Assembly (NCBI GenBank): GCA_942492635.1
Contig: CALOFP010000003.1
Span: 1,447,792-1,511,791 of the forward strand
From: CALOFP01 sp942492635
GTDB taxonomy: Bacteria; UBP6; UBA1177; CALOFP01
Length of the DNA: 64,000 nucleotides
Direction: 5' to 3'
Each line of letters begins with the position of its first letter. Position 1 is the stretch's first letter. Made by a program: the position numbers and the translations under genes. The notes under the pieces were generated by a model, which did no database searches, was not told the origin of the DNA, and worked only from the letters and a program-made list of their open reading frames with translations. Positions 23,900-33,394 of the stretch are shown here, in pieces.

Positions 23900-26743
23900 T
23901 TAATCTGTGGTCGGTCGGAGGTTGATGATTTCGATCTGGAGGGCGCCGTCCTCCTCCTGGACTTTTCCGAAAATGAGGAGGGGGCGGCCGTCGATCAGGC
24001 GGCGCAGTTTCTGGTATCTGTCTGGGAAGATTACGCACTCGTAGATGTCGGTTTCGTCGTCGAACGAGAGAAAGGCCATCGATTTTCCGTCAGTTGTCAT
24101 CACCCTTTTCATGGAGACCAGCCATCCGGCGAGAAGTACGGTTTTTCCGACGAGTTGTGGAATTTCACTTGCGCAGTTCCTTTTTTCTTTCGACAGCTGT
24201 TTGGCGTAGAGTCTGAGAGGGTGGAATGTTGTGAGAAAGCCGAGGATTTCAAACTCTTTCCGGAGCTGTTTCATTTTCGGGATGGGCGTCAGTTCGGGCG
24301 GTTTTTTCTCTGTTTCAAAAAGTGTCAGCTGACTCTTCCGGGGCGTGCTGAAGAGAGACCACATCTGCTGGGGTTTTGTCATTTTTCCGGATATCGAATC
24401 GAGGGCGCCGGAGTAGACCAGTGAATCGGCTTCTCTTGCATCTATTTTGACGCGCCGTCTGAAATCATCAATGTTTTTGAATTCACCTCCTCTGTTTCTT
24501 TCATCGACGATGGCACTCATCGTGGTTTCCCGGAGTCCCCGGACGGCGAGGAGTCCCGTTAAAATTTCCATCCCTTTTCCGGAGAATCGGATGGCGCTTC
24601 TGTTCACATCGGGCGGAAGAATTGTGATTCCCATGCGCCTCGCTTCGCTCACGTAGGCCTGGACGGAGTAGTAGCCGCCGCCGTTGGAGATCACTGCGGC
24701 CATGAATTCCGCCGGGCGGTTGGCTTTCAGCCATGCGGACTGGAAGCTGACCATGGCGTAGCTGGCCGAGTGGGATTTACAGAAGGAGTAGCCGTCGAAG
24801 GAGAGGATCATCTCCCAAACTTTTTCAATATCGCCTCTTCCATACCCTTCCTTTGCGGCACCGGCAAAAAATCGTTCGCGATACTCCTCCAGCCTGCTGC
24901 CGCGCTCCTTTTTGCAGACGATTTTCCTGAGTCTTTCACCTTCGGCGGGCGAAAATCCGGCCATTGCCACGGCGGTTTTGGAAAGATCCTCCTGATAGCA
25001 CATGATTCCGTAGGTTCCTTCTAGAATCTTTTCGATTTTTTGGGGGAGACGGTCCCATTTTTCACCACGAAGTCGACGGATGTACTCTTTTATCAATTTG
25101 TTAGCGGCCGGACGAATGATGGAGGAATGGATGACGAGATGTTCGAAAACACCCTTTCCCGTTTTCTCCTGCAGCTGGCGCATTGCTGGTGACTCCACGT
25201 AGAAAATCCCCATGGTGTTTCCCGAGCCCAGCAGTTTCCGTGCTGAGTATGAATCGACCGGTTCCCAGGATGTTTCTTCGAATGCAATTCCGTTTTTCTT
25301 CATGTTTTCAATGGCGTCCCGGACAACTCCGAGGGAACGATTTCCCAGAAGATCCATTTTGACAAGTCCGCACTCCTCGCAGTCGTCCTTGTCCCATGTG
25401 ACGATTCTCATTCCTCCAGGAGCATTTTCCAGCGGAACGTAGCGCTCGATGGGCTCGGGCGTTATCACAAGTCCGCCGGGATGAACTCCCAGATGGCGCG
25501 GAAGTCCTGTGATTCGACCGGCGGCTCTCAATACGGTTTTCCAGATTCCGCCGGCCGGCTTTTCTCCGAGTGAAATTTTCCGCTCCATCACGCCGGTTTC
25601 ACCGTCCGGCATTCCGCAGGCTCTCGAAACTTCACGGAATGCGCCGCGAAATCGGAATGTGTTCATTGTGGAGACCATTGCGGTGTGGTCAGAGCCGTAG
25701 CGCTCCATCACCCGCTTCACTATCTCCTCTCTTTCGTCCCAGGCGAAATCGATATCGATATCGGGAGGATCCTTTCTTTCGGGATTAAGAAAACGCTCGA
25801 AGTAGAGATTGTGACGCACCGGATCGACGTTGGTTATAAATAGAAGGTAGGCTACAATGCTTGATGCTCCGCTGCCCCGTCCGCAGATTCTGGGATTTCC
25901 GCTGACGATATCGGCGACGAACAGAAAGTAGGAACTGTAACCCATTTTCCAAATTATTTCGAGTTCATAGCGAAGTCGCTGCCGATGTTCGGGAAGGATA
26001 ATTCCGTACCTTCTGGAAAGTCCCGCCTCCGCTCTTTTTCGAAGAAGTTCATCGGGATTTTCAACAGGATATTTCGGAAAAGTAAAACCGTAATCGAGAT
26101 TTTCAAGAGTGCACTTTTCCGCAATTTCCGCCATATTTCTTTCGGCTTCGGGATAAATTTCGAAAAGTCTCGAATTTTCGGTCAGTTCTCCGGGAACAAG
26201 ACTCTTCACGGAGGTGACGGTGCTGTTTGTTCCGATTGCCCGGAGAAGCCTGTGAACCGGCGCGTCTTTGGGATTGAGAACGTCTATCGGGGGCGCGACA
26301 ACGGGAGCCAGTCCATCGGGAACGCTTCCCGCCGTTTCAGCAATGCCGTAGAGATTTTCCACTTCTCCGAGAAGGGATGCGGCGAGATTTTCATCTTTTG
26401 TGAGGACGACGACGGAACTACTGAATTCCTTAATTAATTCGAGTAGATTACCATTCCCCAAATTGACTCTCGAGAGGATGGTTGAGATGTTGGAAAATCC
26501 CGTCCGGTCCATGGCGATGAGGTTGGCCGAACCTTCGGCTGTGGAAATTTCCGTTCCGACAATCGGTTTAATTCCCCTCTTCTTCGCCGCGGAGAGAAAA
26601 CGCCTTACGCCGTAGAAGTTGCCGAGATCGCTGATCGAGACGGCTCCGTATCCCCGGTCTGCGGCGAAGCCTACGATGTCTTCCGGGAAACTTACTCCGT
26701 GAAGCAGGGAGTAGCAGGATCTGACACGAAAAAGGGATTTCAT
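23900..26743 (-). CDS. dnaE2: DnaE2-like error-prone DNA polymerase III alpha subunit
   Basis: Start set at ATG 26743, which gives the normal alpha-subunit opening MKSLFRVRSCYSLLHGVS; upstream ATGs lie inside the ImuB frame. The PHP domain has lost its metal ligands (RSCYSLLHG where active enzymes have HxHSxxSLLDG), so it should lack proofreading. The polymerase core keeps PDIDIDF (Asp330 and Asp332 as the catalytic pair) and VKMDLLG (third Asp). A C-terminal OB-fold (LLAGWLVSMKR to LLIFGKVQEEDG) is present. At 947 residues it is shorter than replicative DnaE (about 1160), fitting the DnaE2/ImuC class used for mutagenic bypass. It lies 19 bases after the ImuB-like gene. Similarity alone cannot rule out another short DnaE. 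Confidence 0.88.
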   Translation of the reverse strand: MKSLFRVRSCYSLLHGVSFPEDIVGFAADRGYGAVSISDLGNFYGVRRFLSAAKKRGIKPIVGTEISTAEGSANLIAMDRTGFSNISTILSRVNLGNGNLLELIKEFSSSVVVLTKDENLAASLLGEVENLYGIAETAGSVPDGLAPVVAPPIDVLNPKDAPVHRLLRAIGTNSTVTSVKSLVPGELTENSRLFEIYPEAERNMAEIAEKCTLENLDYGFTFPKYPVENPDELLRKRAEAGLSRRYGIILPEHRQRLRYELEIIWKMGYSSYFLFVADIVSGNPRICGRGSGASSIVAYLLFITNVDPVRHNLYFERFLNPERKDPPDIDIDFAWDEREEIVKRVMERYGSDHTAMVSTMNTFRFRGAFREVSRACGMPDGETGVMERKISLGEKPAGGIWKTVLRAAGRITGLPRHLGVHPGGLVITPEPIERYVPLENAPGGMRIVTWDKDDCEECGLVKMDLLGNRSLGVVRDAIENMKKNGIAFEETSWEPVDSYSARKLLGSGNTMGIFYVESPAMRQLQEKTGKGVFEHLVIHSSIIRPAANKLIKEYIRRLRGEKWDRLPQKIEKILEGTYGIMCYQEDLSKTAVAMAGFSPAEGERLRKIVCKKERGSRLEEYRERFFAGAAKEGYGRGDIEKVWEMILSFDGYSFCKSHSASYAMVSFQSAWLKANRPAEFMAAVISNGGGYYSVQAYVSEARRMGITILPPDVNRSAIRFSGKGMEILTGLLAVRGLRETTMSAIVDERNRGGEFKNIDDFRRRVKIDAREADSLVYSGALDSISGKMTKPQQMWSLFSTPRKSQLTLFETEKKPPELTPIPKMKQLRKEFEILGFLTTFHPLRLYAKQLSKEKRNCASEIPQLVGKTVLLAGWLVSMKRVMTTDGKSMAFLSFDDETDIYECVIFPDRYQKLRRLIDGRPLLIFGKVQEEDGALQIEIINLRPTTD

Positions 26744-26762
26744 TTTTCGATCACGGGACTTT

Positions 26763-27923
26763 TCAAACTGCTGCTCCCGCCGCAAAACCGACCGATTCCA
26801 TGCCGAAACGATTCCGAATGCTGTCGAGAGCTCCCTGGATATTTCTCTCCCGTTCGATTTTCGGCGGGGTAAAAAGATCGAGCTGGCGCCAGCTTTCTCC
26901 AAGCCGCCCCAGTTCTATTGTAAATCCCTTGACCCGCACCCTCCTCTTGAAAAGGGTGGTGAAAACTGTGGAGACAACAGAATAGATCTCCCTGTCCGTG
27001 AAAATGGGGGACGTAAGTCTCCTGCCGGAAATTCCGGTTATTCCGTCGGCGTAGTGGAGAGTGAGCGAAACTCCGGCTGAGGAGAGCTTCGCCATGCGAA
27101 GTTCCATCCCCAGCTCCTCTGTCGCCCGGAAAAGTGCCGCGCAGATTTCATCCCTGTCCGACGTATCCTCCTCCAGAAATTTCTCTGTGGAAAGCCGGGG
27201 CGATGCGCTGCTGTCGATCACCGGGGAGTTGTCGATTCCCCTTGAAAGATCGATAAGCTTTTTGCCGCGCTTTCCAACCAGCGGCATCAAATCCGCCTCG
27301 GAAAATGCGGCAAGTCTGCCGACCGTATCCACCCCCATGGAACCGAAAAGGGAGGAGAGACGCACTCCGATTCCCGGAAGCAGTGAAATTGGTTGGGGTG
27401 AGAGAAAAGACTGCTCGTCCCCGACCGGCACAACAACCATTCCGACAGGCTTGACCACCCGGGATGCCACCTTGGATACCAATTTTGAGGAGGATGCGGC
27501 TGCAACAGGATGGAGAGAGAGCCTCTCCCCGATCTCCCGCTTCACCCGCGCGGCGAAATCGATTACGGATCTGTGTAGAAGCGATGAGCCGGATGCGTCG
27601 ATGAAAAGGTGTCCTCCTCCGTGACCCTCGACAACGGGAGAAAATTCGCGGCAGAGGGAAAATATTCCCAGCTGTGCTTTTCGATACAATGCCGGGTCAG
27701 GCGGGATGATTTCTACATCTCGAAGACGCCTTTTCGCGTCGCCGATGAAACTCCCCTTCCTTATTCCTGCACGGAACGCCTCCTCCGAAACATCCATGAC
27801 GATTCCCCTGGAGAGTGATCCGTTTCCCACGACGGATGGGCGGCCGCGAAGGAAGGGTTCCAAAACCTCGTGAACGGCAACCATGAAGTGTGAAAGGTTT
27901 ATGTGGACTATCTCACGCTTCAC
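26763..27923 (-). CDS. imuB: ImuB-like catalytically inactive Y-family polymerase homologue
   Basis: The fold is Y-family (MKREIVHINLSHFMVAVHEVLEP; helix-hairpin-helix LLPGIGVRLSSLFGSMGVDTVGRLA), but catalytic acids are missing. The usual HxDxDxFF motif reads HINLSHFM, and the SxDEAYLD motif reads GGGHLFID, so Asp-Glu has become Gly-His. ImuB proteins are known to lack these residues and act as hubs. Residues 347-351 (QLDLF) form a canonical sliding-clamp-binding motif. In ImuB systems this recruits DnaE2 to the clamp at lesions. The gene overlaps the DUF72 gene by 11 bases and lies 19 bases before the DnaE2-like gene. Length is 386 residues, shorter than many ImuB proteins (about 500). Confidence 0.85.
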   Translation of the reverse strand: MKREIVHINLSHFMVAVHEVLEPFLRGRPSVVGNGSLSRGIVMDVSEEAFRAGIRKGSFIGDAKRRLRDVEIIPPDPALYRKAQLGIFSLCREFSPVVEGHGGGHLFIDASGSSLLHRSVIDFAARVKREIGERLSLHPVAAASSSKLVSKVASRVVKPVGMVVVPVGDEQSFLSPQPISLLPGIGVRLSSLFGSMGVDTVGRLAAFSEADLMPLVGKRGKKLIDLSRGIDNSPVIDSSASPRLSTEKFLEEDTSDRDEICAALFRATEELGMELRMAKLSSAGVSLTLHYADGITGISGRRLTSPIFTDREIYSVVSTVFTTLFKRRVRVKGFTIELGRLGESWRQLDLFTPPKIERERNIQGALDSIRNRFGMESVGFAAGAAV

Positions 27924-28683
27924 CCAGCAGCTCCTGCATCATACGGGCGTTTTCCGCAGCCCTTCCCCCCCAGTGATTGTTGAAATAGATGAAAAACTTT
28001 TTCGTGTTCAGCGCCATCTCCTCGATTCTCGGAACCCAGGATTCAAGTTCCTCCCTGGAGTAGAGATAGTTGTAGCGCTCAGCCGAATTTCCCGTCCACC
28101 AGCTTTCTTTATTCCTTCCGTGAAAACGAATGTAGCCGATATCTCCGGTCACCATGTCCAGCGATGCCGGAAGACCCTTGAGCTGGGGCATATCGGTGCA
28201 ACAGAATCCGGTATTCCTATCCCTCAATCCGTCGAATACGCGCCGGTTGAGCCACTCACCGTTCCTAAATTCCACAACAATCGGAAAAGCCCCCGTCTCT
28301 CGGAGAAGAAGATCGAGATAGCGCCTGTTCTCCTTCGTATAGTGAAAACTGAAGGGAAACTGGAAAAGAACTGCTCCGAGATTTTCACCGAGAACTTCGG
28401 TAGCATCCATTAAAAGACGGGCCTGCTCCTTCCACTGCCCGTCGACCTCATGGGTCAGTGATTTATGTGACTTTATTGAAAAAATCATGTCATTCCTGAA
28501 ACGTGAGAAAAGATCCCTGAGATGATCCGGCGTCGGCATGCGGTAGTATGTGAAGTTGAGCTCCACGGTGGAGAAAAAACGGCTGTAGAAAGCCGGATAC
28601 TCCTTCCGGGAAATCGACTCGTCGTAGAAGACTCCCTTCCAGTCCTTGTAATCGTAACCCGATGTTCCTGTCAGAATGATCAT
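27913..28683 (-). CDS. DUF72 (YecE-like) TIM-barrel protein, first gene of the ImuB-DnaE2 operon
   Basis: Starts MIILTGTSGYDYKDWKGVFY, the usual DUF72 opening, with TVELNFTYYRMP, FSIKSHKSLTH, VVEFRNGEWL, YIRFHGRNKESWWTG and FFIYFNNHWGGRAAENARMMQELL, matching the whole family length (about 250 residues). DUF72 proteins have a TIM barrel and resemble metal-dependent enzymes, but no reaction is established. The ribosome-binding site AAGGAGG favours the second ATG (28683) over 28686. The gene lies directly behind a promoter with a LexA-like palindrome and overlaps the ImuB-like gene. In known mutasome operons this slot is held by ImuA, a RecA/SulA-like protein; no ImuA is present here. Confidence 0.9.
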   Translation of the reverse strand: MIILTGTSGYDYKDWKGVFYDESISRKEYPAFYSRFFSTVELNFTYYRMPTPDHLRDLFSRFRNDMIFSIKSHKSLTHEVDGQWKEQARLLMDATEVLGENLGAVLFQFPFSFHYTKENRRYLDLLLRETGAFPIVVEFRNGEWLNRRVFDGLRDRNTGFCCTDMPQLKGLPASLDMVTGDIGYIRFHGRNKESWWTGNSAERYNYLYSREELESWVPRIEEMALNTKKFFIYFNNHWGGRAAENARMMQELLGEA

Positions 28684-28703
28684 CATCTCCTCCTTTTCGC
28701 CGC

Positions 28704-28731
28704 ATTATACCGTACATCTGTTCGGTGTCCA
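28704..28731 (-). promoter_or_regulatory. LexA-like operator inside the promoter of the DUF72-ImuB-DnaE2 operon
   Basis: On the minus strand TGGACA (28731-28726), a 16-base spacer and TATAAT (28709-28704) form a strong promoter; transcription would start about 20 bases before the DUF72 start. The plus-strand 28709-28726 reads ACCGTACATCTGTTCGGT, an 18-bp palindrome with one mismatched pair. It fills the spacer and touches the -10, so bound repressor would exclude polymerase. Its core GTAC-N4-GTTC is one base from the GAAC-N4-GTTC pattern of Gram-positive-type LexA sites. Repression by LexA is inference, but it fits the genes. Confidence 0.75.
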
Positions 28732-28984
28732 GAAAAAAATAACCTCCTTCCTCTGTCGCTTCTTTCCTCAGGGCAACTTCAGGAGAAACACAAATCATGC
28801 ATAAGAATATGAATTCGTTCACAATTCGAAAATTAAACGGGAATAATTCCACGCGCCGAGAATTCGTTTTTCTCCCATCCATAATTCCTAACAGGGTGCG
28901 ATAAAAACCGCACCACTTGTATTTTACAAATACATTACGTATCATGTAAACCGCTCTTCATCAATCACTTTCAGGGAGGGAATT

Positions 28985-31900
28985 ATGAAATTGACCGCAA
29001 GAATTAAGACTCTGGTTCTGATGAGCTTTACCCTGGCAACCATCGCCCTGGCTTCCTTCATGATCTATGGAAAGATTTCAACCTATATCGAAGCAACATC
29101 ATTGGAAAAACTGGATAATACGCTCGAAGATCTGAAGGAGGATCTCGTCATCGTAAACGATCTCTACATGGCTCAGGTCAAGAGCGGGATGAAAACTTTG
29201 AAGTCAATGACGCTGGCTCTCGGCTCACCCAGTCTGGGAAATGAGGTGAAGGTGAAAAGCAAACAGGCACGAAACCTCCACTTCGGATCATACGCAGTAG
29301 CCAACAACTACGGTCTGGTCGATCAGGTGAAATCCGTAATGGGCGGTACAGCCACAATTTTCGCAAAGGCGGGAAGGGAGTACGTCCGCATTTCAACCAA
29401 CGTAAAGAAATCCGGCGGTTCGAGAGCAGTCTCGACTATCCTGAGCCCCGATGGAGCGGTCATAAAACGAATCAACAATCGAAAATCCTTCTACGGCGTT
29501 GTTGAAATTCTGGGACGTCCCTACTTTACCGGATACGAACCGATAATCGATTCGGACAATAACGTGATCGGAATCTGGTACGTAGGTTACCTCCTCTCCT
29601 CCATGACAAATCTCGGAAGGAAGATCGAGGGTACGAAGATACTGGAAAACGGTTTCGTCGCATTGATGAATGGAAAGGGAACCCTTTTCACTTCCGGAAA
29701 AATAGAGGGGAGCGATGAGGGATGGATGAAGAAATCGGTGAAATTCGAACCCTGGGACTACACTCTTTTCGGAGCTGTCAAAAAATCGGACATTGCGGAA
29801 AAGACCAGTGCCATCGCCTTCCTTTCCACACTCATTCTCTTCATCGTAGTTCTTACGGGATTCGGGGCCATGTTTCTTCTGATCAACAGCATCATTTCAA
29901 CGGTGAAAAGAATTGAGAAGAGGTCGGCGGAACTTACCGATTCCGTGGACAGGGGCGATCTCTCGTCACGTGGAGAAACGGCAGACATCAACTTCGAATT
30001 CAGGGGAATTGTGGAAGGCATCAACAGCGTAATCGACGCATTTGTCGAACCTCTCAGGCTCACTTCCGACTATGTGGAGAGAATCTCAAATGGCGATATT
30101 CCGGATAGGATAGATTCACGCTATGATGGGGAGTTCGGAAAAATCCGGGACAACCTGAACGGCTGTATCGGCTCGGTCAACCTTCTTCTGAGCGACGCGG
30201 ACAAGCTTCTCAAGGCTGCATCGAAAAACCGTATGGAAATAAGGGCCGATGCGACAAAGCACAACGGCCGGTTCCGCGATGTGATCGAAGGAATCAACTC
30301 CACTCTGGATCTCATTGTCGACAAGGTTTTCTGGTACGACGCCATCCTCGATTCCATTCCCCAACCGGTCGGCGTAACCGACAACAACCGCAAGTGGAGT
30401 TTCATAAACCGGGCGTTCGAGGAACTTACGAAAAAGAGTCGTGAAAAAGTTCTGGGCACATCCGTCAGCGGCGACGAAGAGACGGCACTGAAGCGACTTG
30501 AAAAGGGCAATTCGACCACTCTTTTTACCGACGAAAGGAACGACAGGGATACAAGGATCGACGCGGGAAAAATAATCGACCGCAACGGCAAGAAAATCGG
30601 ATACATAGAAATAGTAAACGACGTTACACGTGAAAATCGCGTAAAAAAGTTTACGGAGCAGCAGGTTTCCCTGCTTAACGAAAATCTCAGTCGAATAAGC
30701 AAAGGAGATCTTTCAATAGATATCAAAATGGGTGAAGAAAGAGAGTACAACATCGAGGAATTCAAGAACTTCAGCACAATAAACGAAAACCTGCAGAAGA
30801 TGAGAAACACTGTAGAACATCTGGTGACGGATCAGAGAACAATGATCGATAATATCATGGACGGCAAAGTCGGCAAAAGACTGAATCCTGAAGGATATCG
30901 GGGGGAGTACAACACTCTGATCGTAGGTCTCAACAGCATCATCGACGCATTTGAAGAGCCGATGAAAGTAACAGCCAGGGCTCTTGACGACATTGCAAAG
31001 GGCCGTATTCCCCAGAGAATCGAAACAGAGTACCGAGGTGATTTCAACAGCATAAAAAACAACATAAACAGGTGTGAGGAGACTCTCTCTGCTATGGTAA
31101 AATCGATGGAGCAGATGATAACGAAGCAGGAAGAGGGCGACATTGAAACCCGATGCAGAACGGAAAACATGGAGGGTGTCTACAGATCGATCATGGAAGG
31201 AACCAACAGGGCTATCGATTCAATAGCAAGTCCGATTTCCGAAGCGATAGCAATTATGCACAACTACGCTGAGGGCAACTTTTCCGAGAGAATGCGTGAC
31301 CTTCCGGGAAAGCAGATAGCACTTACGAACGGAATGAACGCAGTGAGGGACAACATCGAGACGATTCTTCACGAAATCGGCATGCTGATCGAATTTGTCG
31401 ACCGCGGAGAAATTACCCGAAGGGGCGACACGGAGAGATTCCAAGGTGAGTGGAAAGAGCTGATGGCGCGCTTCAACAGGATTATCGACATATTCCACAA
31501 CATTATCAGCGAGGTTGACGGTGCTATTGATCAGGTTGCGGCAGGATCGGAACAGGTTTCGGGCGCCGGCCAATCCCTCTCCAGAGGAGCTGCGGAGCAG
31601 GCGAGTTCCATAGAACAGATTTCCAGCTCAATGACGAATATCGGTTCCCAGTCCAGAACAAACGCGGAAGACGCGGGAGAGGCCAGCAAAATATCCCGGG
31701 AGGCGAAAGAAAATGCTGAAAACGGCAACGGCAGGATGAAAAACCTGATGGACAGCATGCGGGAAATCCGTGAATCAAGCAGGGAAATTCACAAGATTAT
31801 CAAAGTAATAGATGAGATAGCATTCCAGACGAACCTCCTCGCTCTCAATGCGGCAGTCGAGGCCGCCAGGGCCGGAAGACACGGAAAGGGATTTGCGGTT

Positions 31901-32317
31901 GTTGCGGAAGAGGTGAGAAATCTTGCAGAGCGAAGCGCAAAAGCGGCCAGGGAAACTTCGACCATGATAGAGGAATCTCTGAAAAAGGTGGAGCGGGGAA
32001 ATTCTATGGCGGAAAACACCACCGAAATGCTTGAGGAGATAGTAAAAAACTCCGTTGCGCTGAGCGACATCGTAGAGAGAATAACGGAGGCTTCAAGGGA
32101 TCAGGCGGCCGGAGTCGAGGAGGTGAACAAGGGACTCAATCTCGTCGAGAACGTTACCCAGGCCAACACTGCAAGCGCCGAAGAGACAGCCTCGGCATCG
32201 GAAGAGCTCTCATCCCAGGCCGCGCACCTCAAGTCAATGATCTCAAGATTCAACCTCGGCAGAGACTCCCGCACAATGATCCCCTACCGATCCTCATCAA
32301 ATGAAGTGAGAAGTTGA
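28985..32317 (+). CDS. Methyl-accepting chemotaxis protein with Cache, PAS and repeated HAMP domains
   Basis: AGGGAGGG precedes the ATG. Two membrane helices (about residues 8-28 and 275-300) bracket a Cache-type periplasmic sensor of about 240 residues. The cytoplasmic part has a HAMP, a PAS domain (FWYDAILDSIPQPVGVTDNNRKW, about 450-540) and further HAMP-like repeats (IVEGINSVIDAFVEPLRLT, LIVGLNSIIDAFEEPMKVT and IMEGTNRAIDSIASPISEA mark three). The C-terminal signalling coiled coil has the CheA/CheW-binding tip (FQTNLLALNAAVEAARAGRHGKGFAVVAEEVRNLAERSAKAA). At 1110 residues it is about twice the length of Tsr-type receptors. No CheR-docking pentapeptide is at the end. The next gene begins at its stop codon. 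Confidence 0.93.
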   Translation: MKLTARIKTLVLMSFTLATIALASFMIYGKISTYIEATSLEKLDNTLEDLKEDLVIVNDLYMAQVKSGMKTLKSMTLALGSPSLGNEVKVKSKQARNLHFGSYAVANNYGLVDQVKSVMGGTATIFAKAGREYVRISTNVKKSGGSRAVSTILSPDGAVIKRINNRKSFYGVVEILGRPYFTGYEPIIDSDNNVIGIWYVGYLLSSMTNLGRKIEGTKILENGFVALMNGKGTLFTSGKIEGSDEGWMKKSVKFEPWDYTLFGAVKKSDIAEKTSAIAFLSTLILFIVVLTGFGAMFLLINSIISTVKRIEKRSAELTDSVDRGDLSSRGETADINFEFRGIVEGINSVIDAFVEPLRLTSDYVERISNGDIPDRIDSRYDGEFGKIRDNLNGCIGSVNLLLSDADKLLKAASKNRMEIRADATKHNGRFRDVIEGINSTLDLIVDKVFWYDAILDSIPQPVGVTDNNRKWSFINRAFEELTKKSREKVLGTSVSGDEETALKRLEKGNSTTLFTDERNDRDTRIDAGKIIDRNGKKIGYIEIVNDVTRENRVKKFTEQQVSLLNENLSRISKGDLSIDIKMGEEREYNIEEFKNFSTINENLQKMRNTVEHLVTDQRTMIDNIMDGKVGKRLNPEGYRGEYNTLIVGLNSIIDAFEEPMKVTARALDDIAKGRIPQRIETEYRGDFNSIKNNINRCEETLSAMVKSMEQMITKQEEGDIETRCRTENMEGVYRSIMEGTNRAIDSIASPISEAIAIMHNYAEGNFSERMRDLPGKQIALTNGMNAVRDNIETILHEIGMLIEFVDRGEITRRGDTERFQGEWKELMARFNRIIDIFHNIISEVDGAIDQVAAGSEQVSGAGQSLSRGAAEQASSIEQISSSMTNIGSQSRTNAEDAGEASKISREAKENAENGNGRMKNLMDSMREIRESSREIHKIIKVIDEIAFQTNLLALNAAVEAARAGRHGKGFAVVAEEVRNLAERSAKAARETSTMIEESLKKVERGNSMAENTTEMLEEIVKNSVALSDIVERITEASRDQAAGVEEVNKGLNLVENVTQANTASAEETASASEELSSQAAHLKSMISRFNLGRDSRTMIPYRSSSNEVRS

Positions 32318-32547
32318 AAGTGAAATCCGTCGCCGTAGTGATTGTTCTAACGGGCGTTACCGTCACTCTTGTCGGGCTCTTTCTGTTTTTCCACGATAGA
32401 GTTCCCCTTCTCAGGAATCTGGGTAGACTTCCCGGGGACTTCCATTTCAAAAAAGGCGGTTTTCATATATACCTTCCGATCACGAGCTCGATCATCGTCA
32501 GTGCGACTCTCTCCCTCATTCTTTTCATCATCAAAAAACTGAGGTAA
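32314..32547 (+). CDS. DUF2905 small membrane protein
   Basis: A 77-residue protein with two membrane helices (VAVVIVLTGVTVTLVGLFLFF and ITSSIIVSATLSLILFII) around the conserved turn LGRLPGDFHFKKGGFHIYLP, the DUF2905 signature. Its start is TTG 32314, overlapping the chemoreceptor stop, or GTG 32320; neither has a strong ribosome-binding site, so it is probably coupled. Function of the family is unknown. Four bases separate it from the NTPase gene. Confidence 0.88.
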   Translation: MKVKSVAVVIVLTGVTVTLVGLFLFFHDRVPLLRNLGRLPGDFHFKKGGFHIYLPITSSIIVSATLSLILFIIKKLR

Positions 32548-32551
32548 CAGC

Positions 32552-33070
32552 ATGAAAAAGAACATTTTTCTCACGGGAGCTCCGGGAATCGGAAAAACTA
32601 CCGTCATAAAGAAAATTATGGAGAAATGTAGATTCCCAATGCGGGGATTCTACACAGAAGAGGAGAGAGTCGAAGGGATACGGGCCGGATTTCTCATGCA
32701 CTCTCTCGACGGCAAAACCGGTTACCTGGCTCACCGGGACATCAAATCCCCGTTCCACATAAGACGCTACGGTGTATCCATAGTCAATGTGGAAAAAATT
32801 GCGGCTGCTTCCATAGCGGTTCATGAAGACAAATTGATTATTCTCGACGAAATCGGAAAAATGGAGTGTTTTTCTCCCATATTCAGAGAGGCAGCCCTTG
32901 CAGCCCTGGACTCCACCAACATCGTAATCGGAACAATCACCCTCGGAGGAGGAGAATTCATAGAATCGATCAAAAACCGGAATGACATCGAAATAATTGA
33001 GGTAACCCTTGAAAACCGGGACGAACTTCCCGAAATAATCATTCAAAAAGCGGAATTGATTGCCGACTGA
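32552..33070 (+). CDS. THEP1-type nucleoside-triphosphatase
   Basis: Walker A is TGAPGIGKTT (residues 8-17). The family motifs RGFYTEEERVEGIRAGF, IILDEIGKMECFSPIF (Walker B with catalytic Glu) and GTITLGGG are all present, as in the THEP1/NTPase_1 family. These small cytoplasmic P-loop enzymes hydrolyse nucleoside triphosphates or phosphorylate nucleosides; the physiological substrate is unsettled. It is the last gene of a run with the chemoreceptor and DUF2905. Its length (172 residues) is standard. Confidence 0.88.
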   Translation: MKKNIFLTGAPGIGKTTVIKKIMEKCRFPMRGFYTEEERVEGIRAGFLMHSLDGKTGYLAHRDIKSPFHIRRYGVSIVNVEKIAAASIAVHEDKLIILDEIGKMECFSPIFREAALAALDSTNIVIGTITLGGGEFIESIKNRNDIEIIEVTLENRDELPEIIIQKAELIAD

Positions 33071-33162
33071 AAAGGTTTCTGTTCATGAAAAACCATAACG
33101 ACGACCAGATTTTTTGTATCAATTTGCGATAAAAAAATCCATACGAGTATCCCAAAAGGGAT

Positions 33163-33281
33163 GGGGATGCGACAACGAAAAAGTTGGGACTGGAGGTCAC
33201 GGAGCTTTGATGGGTCAAATCAGTTGCTCCAACGAAGTAGCAGTGCACTTCGCAGTTTATACTTTCGTTGTCGACATCCCC
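33163..33281. repeat. Inverted repeat A in the region after the NTPase gene
   Basis: GGGGATGCGACAACGAAA (33163-33180) matches the reverse complement of 33263-33281 except for one extra T, giving 18 of 19 pairs over an 82-base loop. It is followed by a second, related inverted repeat (33395-33524). The overlapping open frames of 90 and 140 codons lack ribosome-binding sites and recognisable content. Confidence 0.6.
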
Positions 33282-33394
33282 TATGCCATTCCGACCAGAA
33301 TCGAAATAGACCGCATATGCCAAATCACAAAATATTCAGCCTTTCAAATCGCCAGGTTCGTGCCATCCGGACCAGATCGATCCTGAATCAAATG

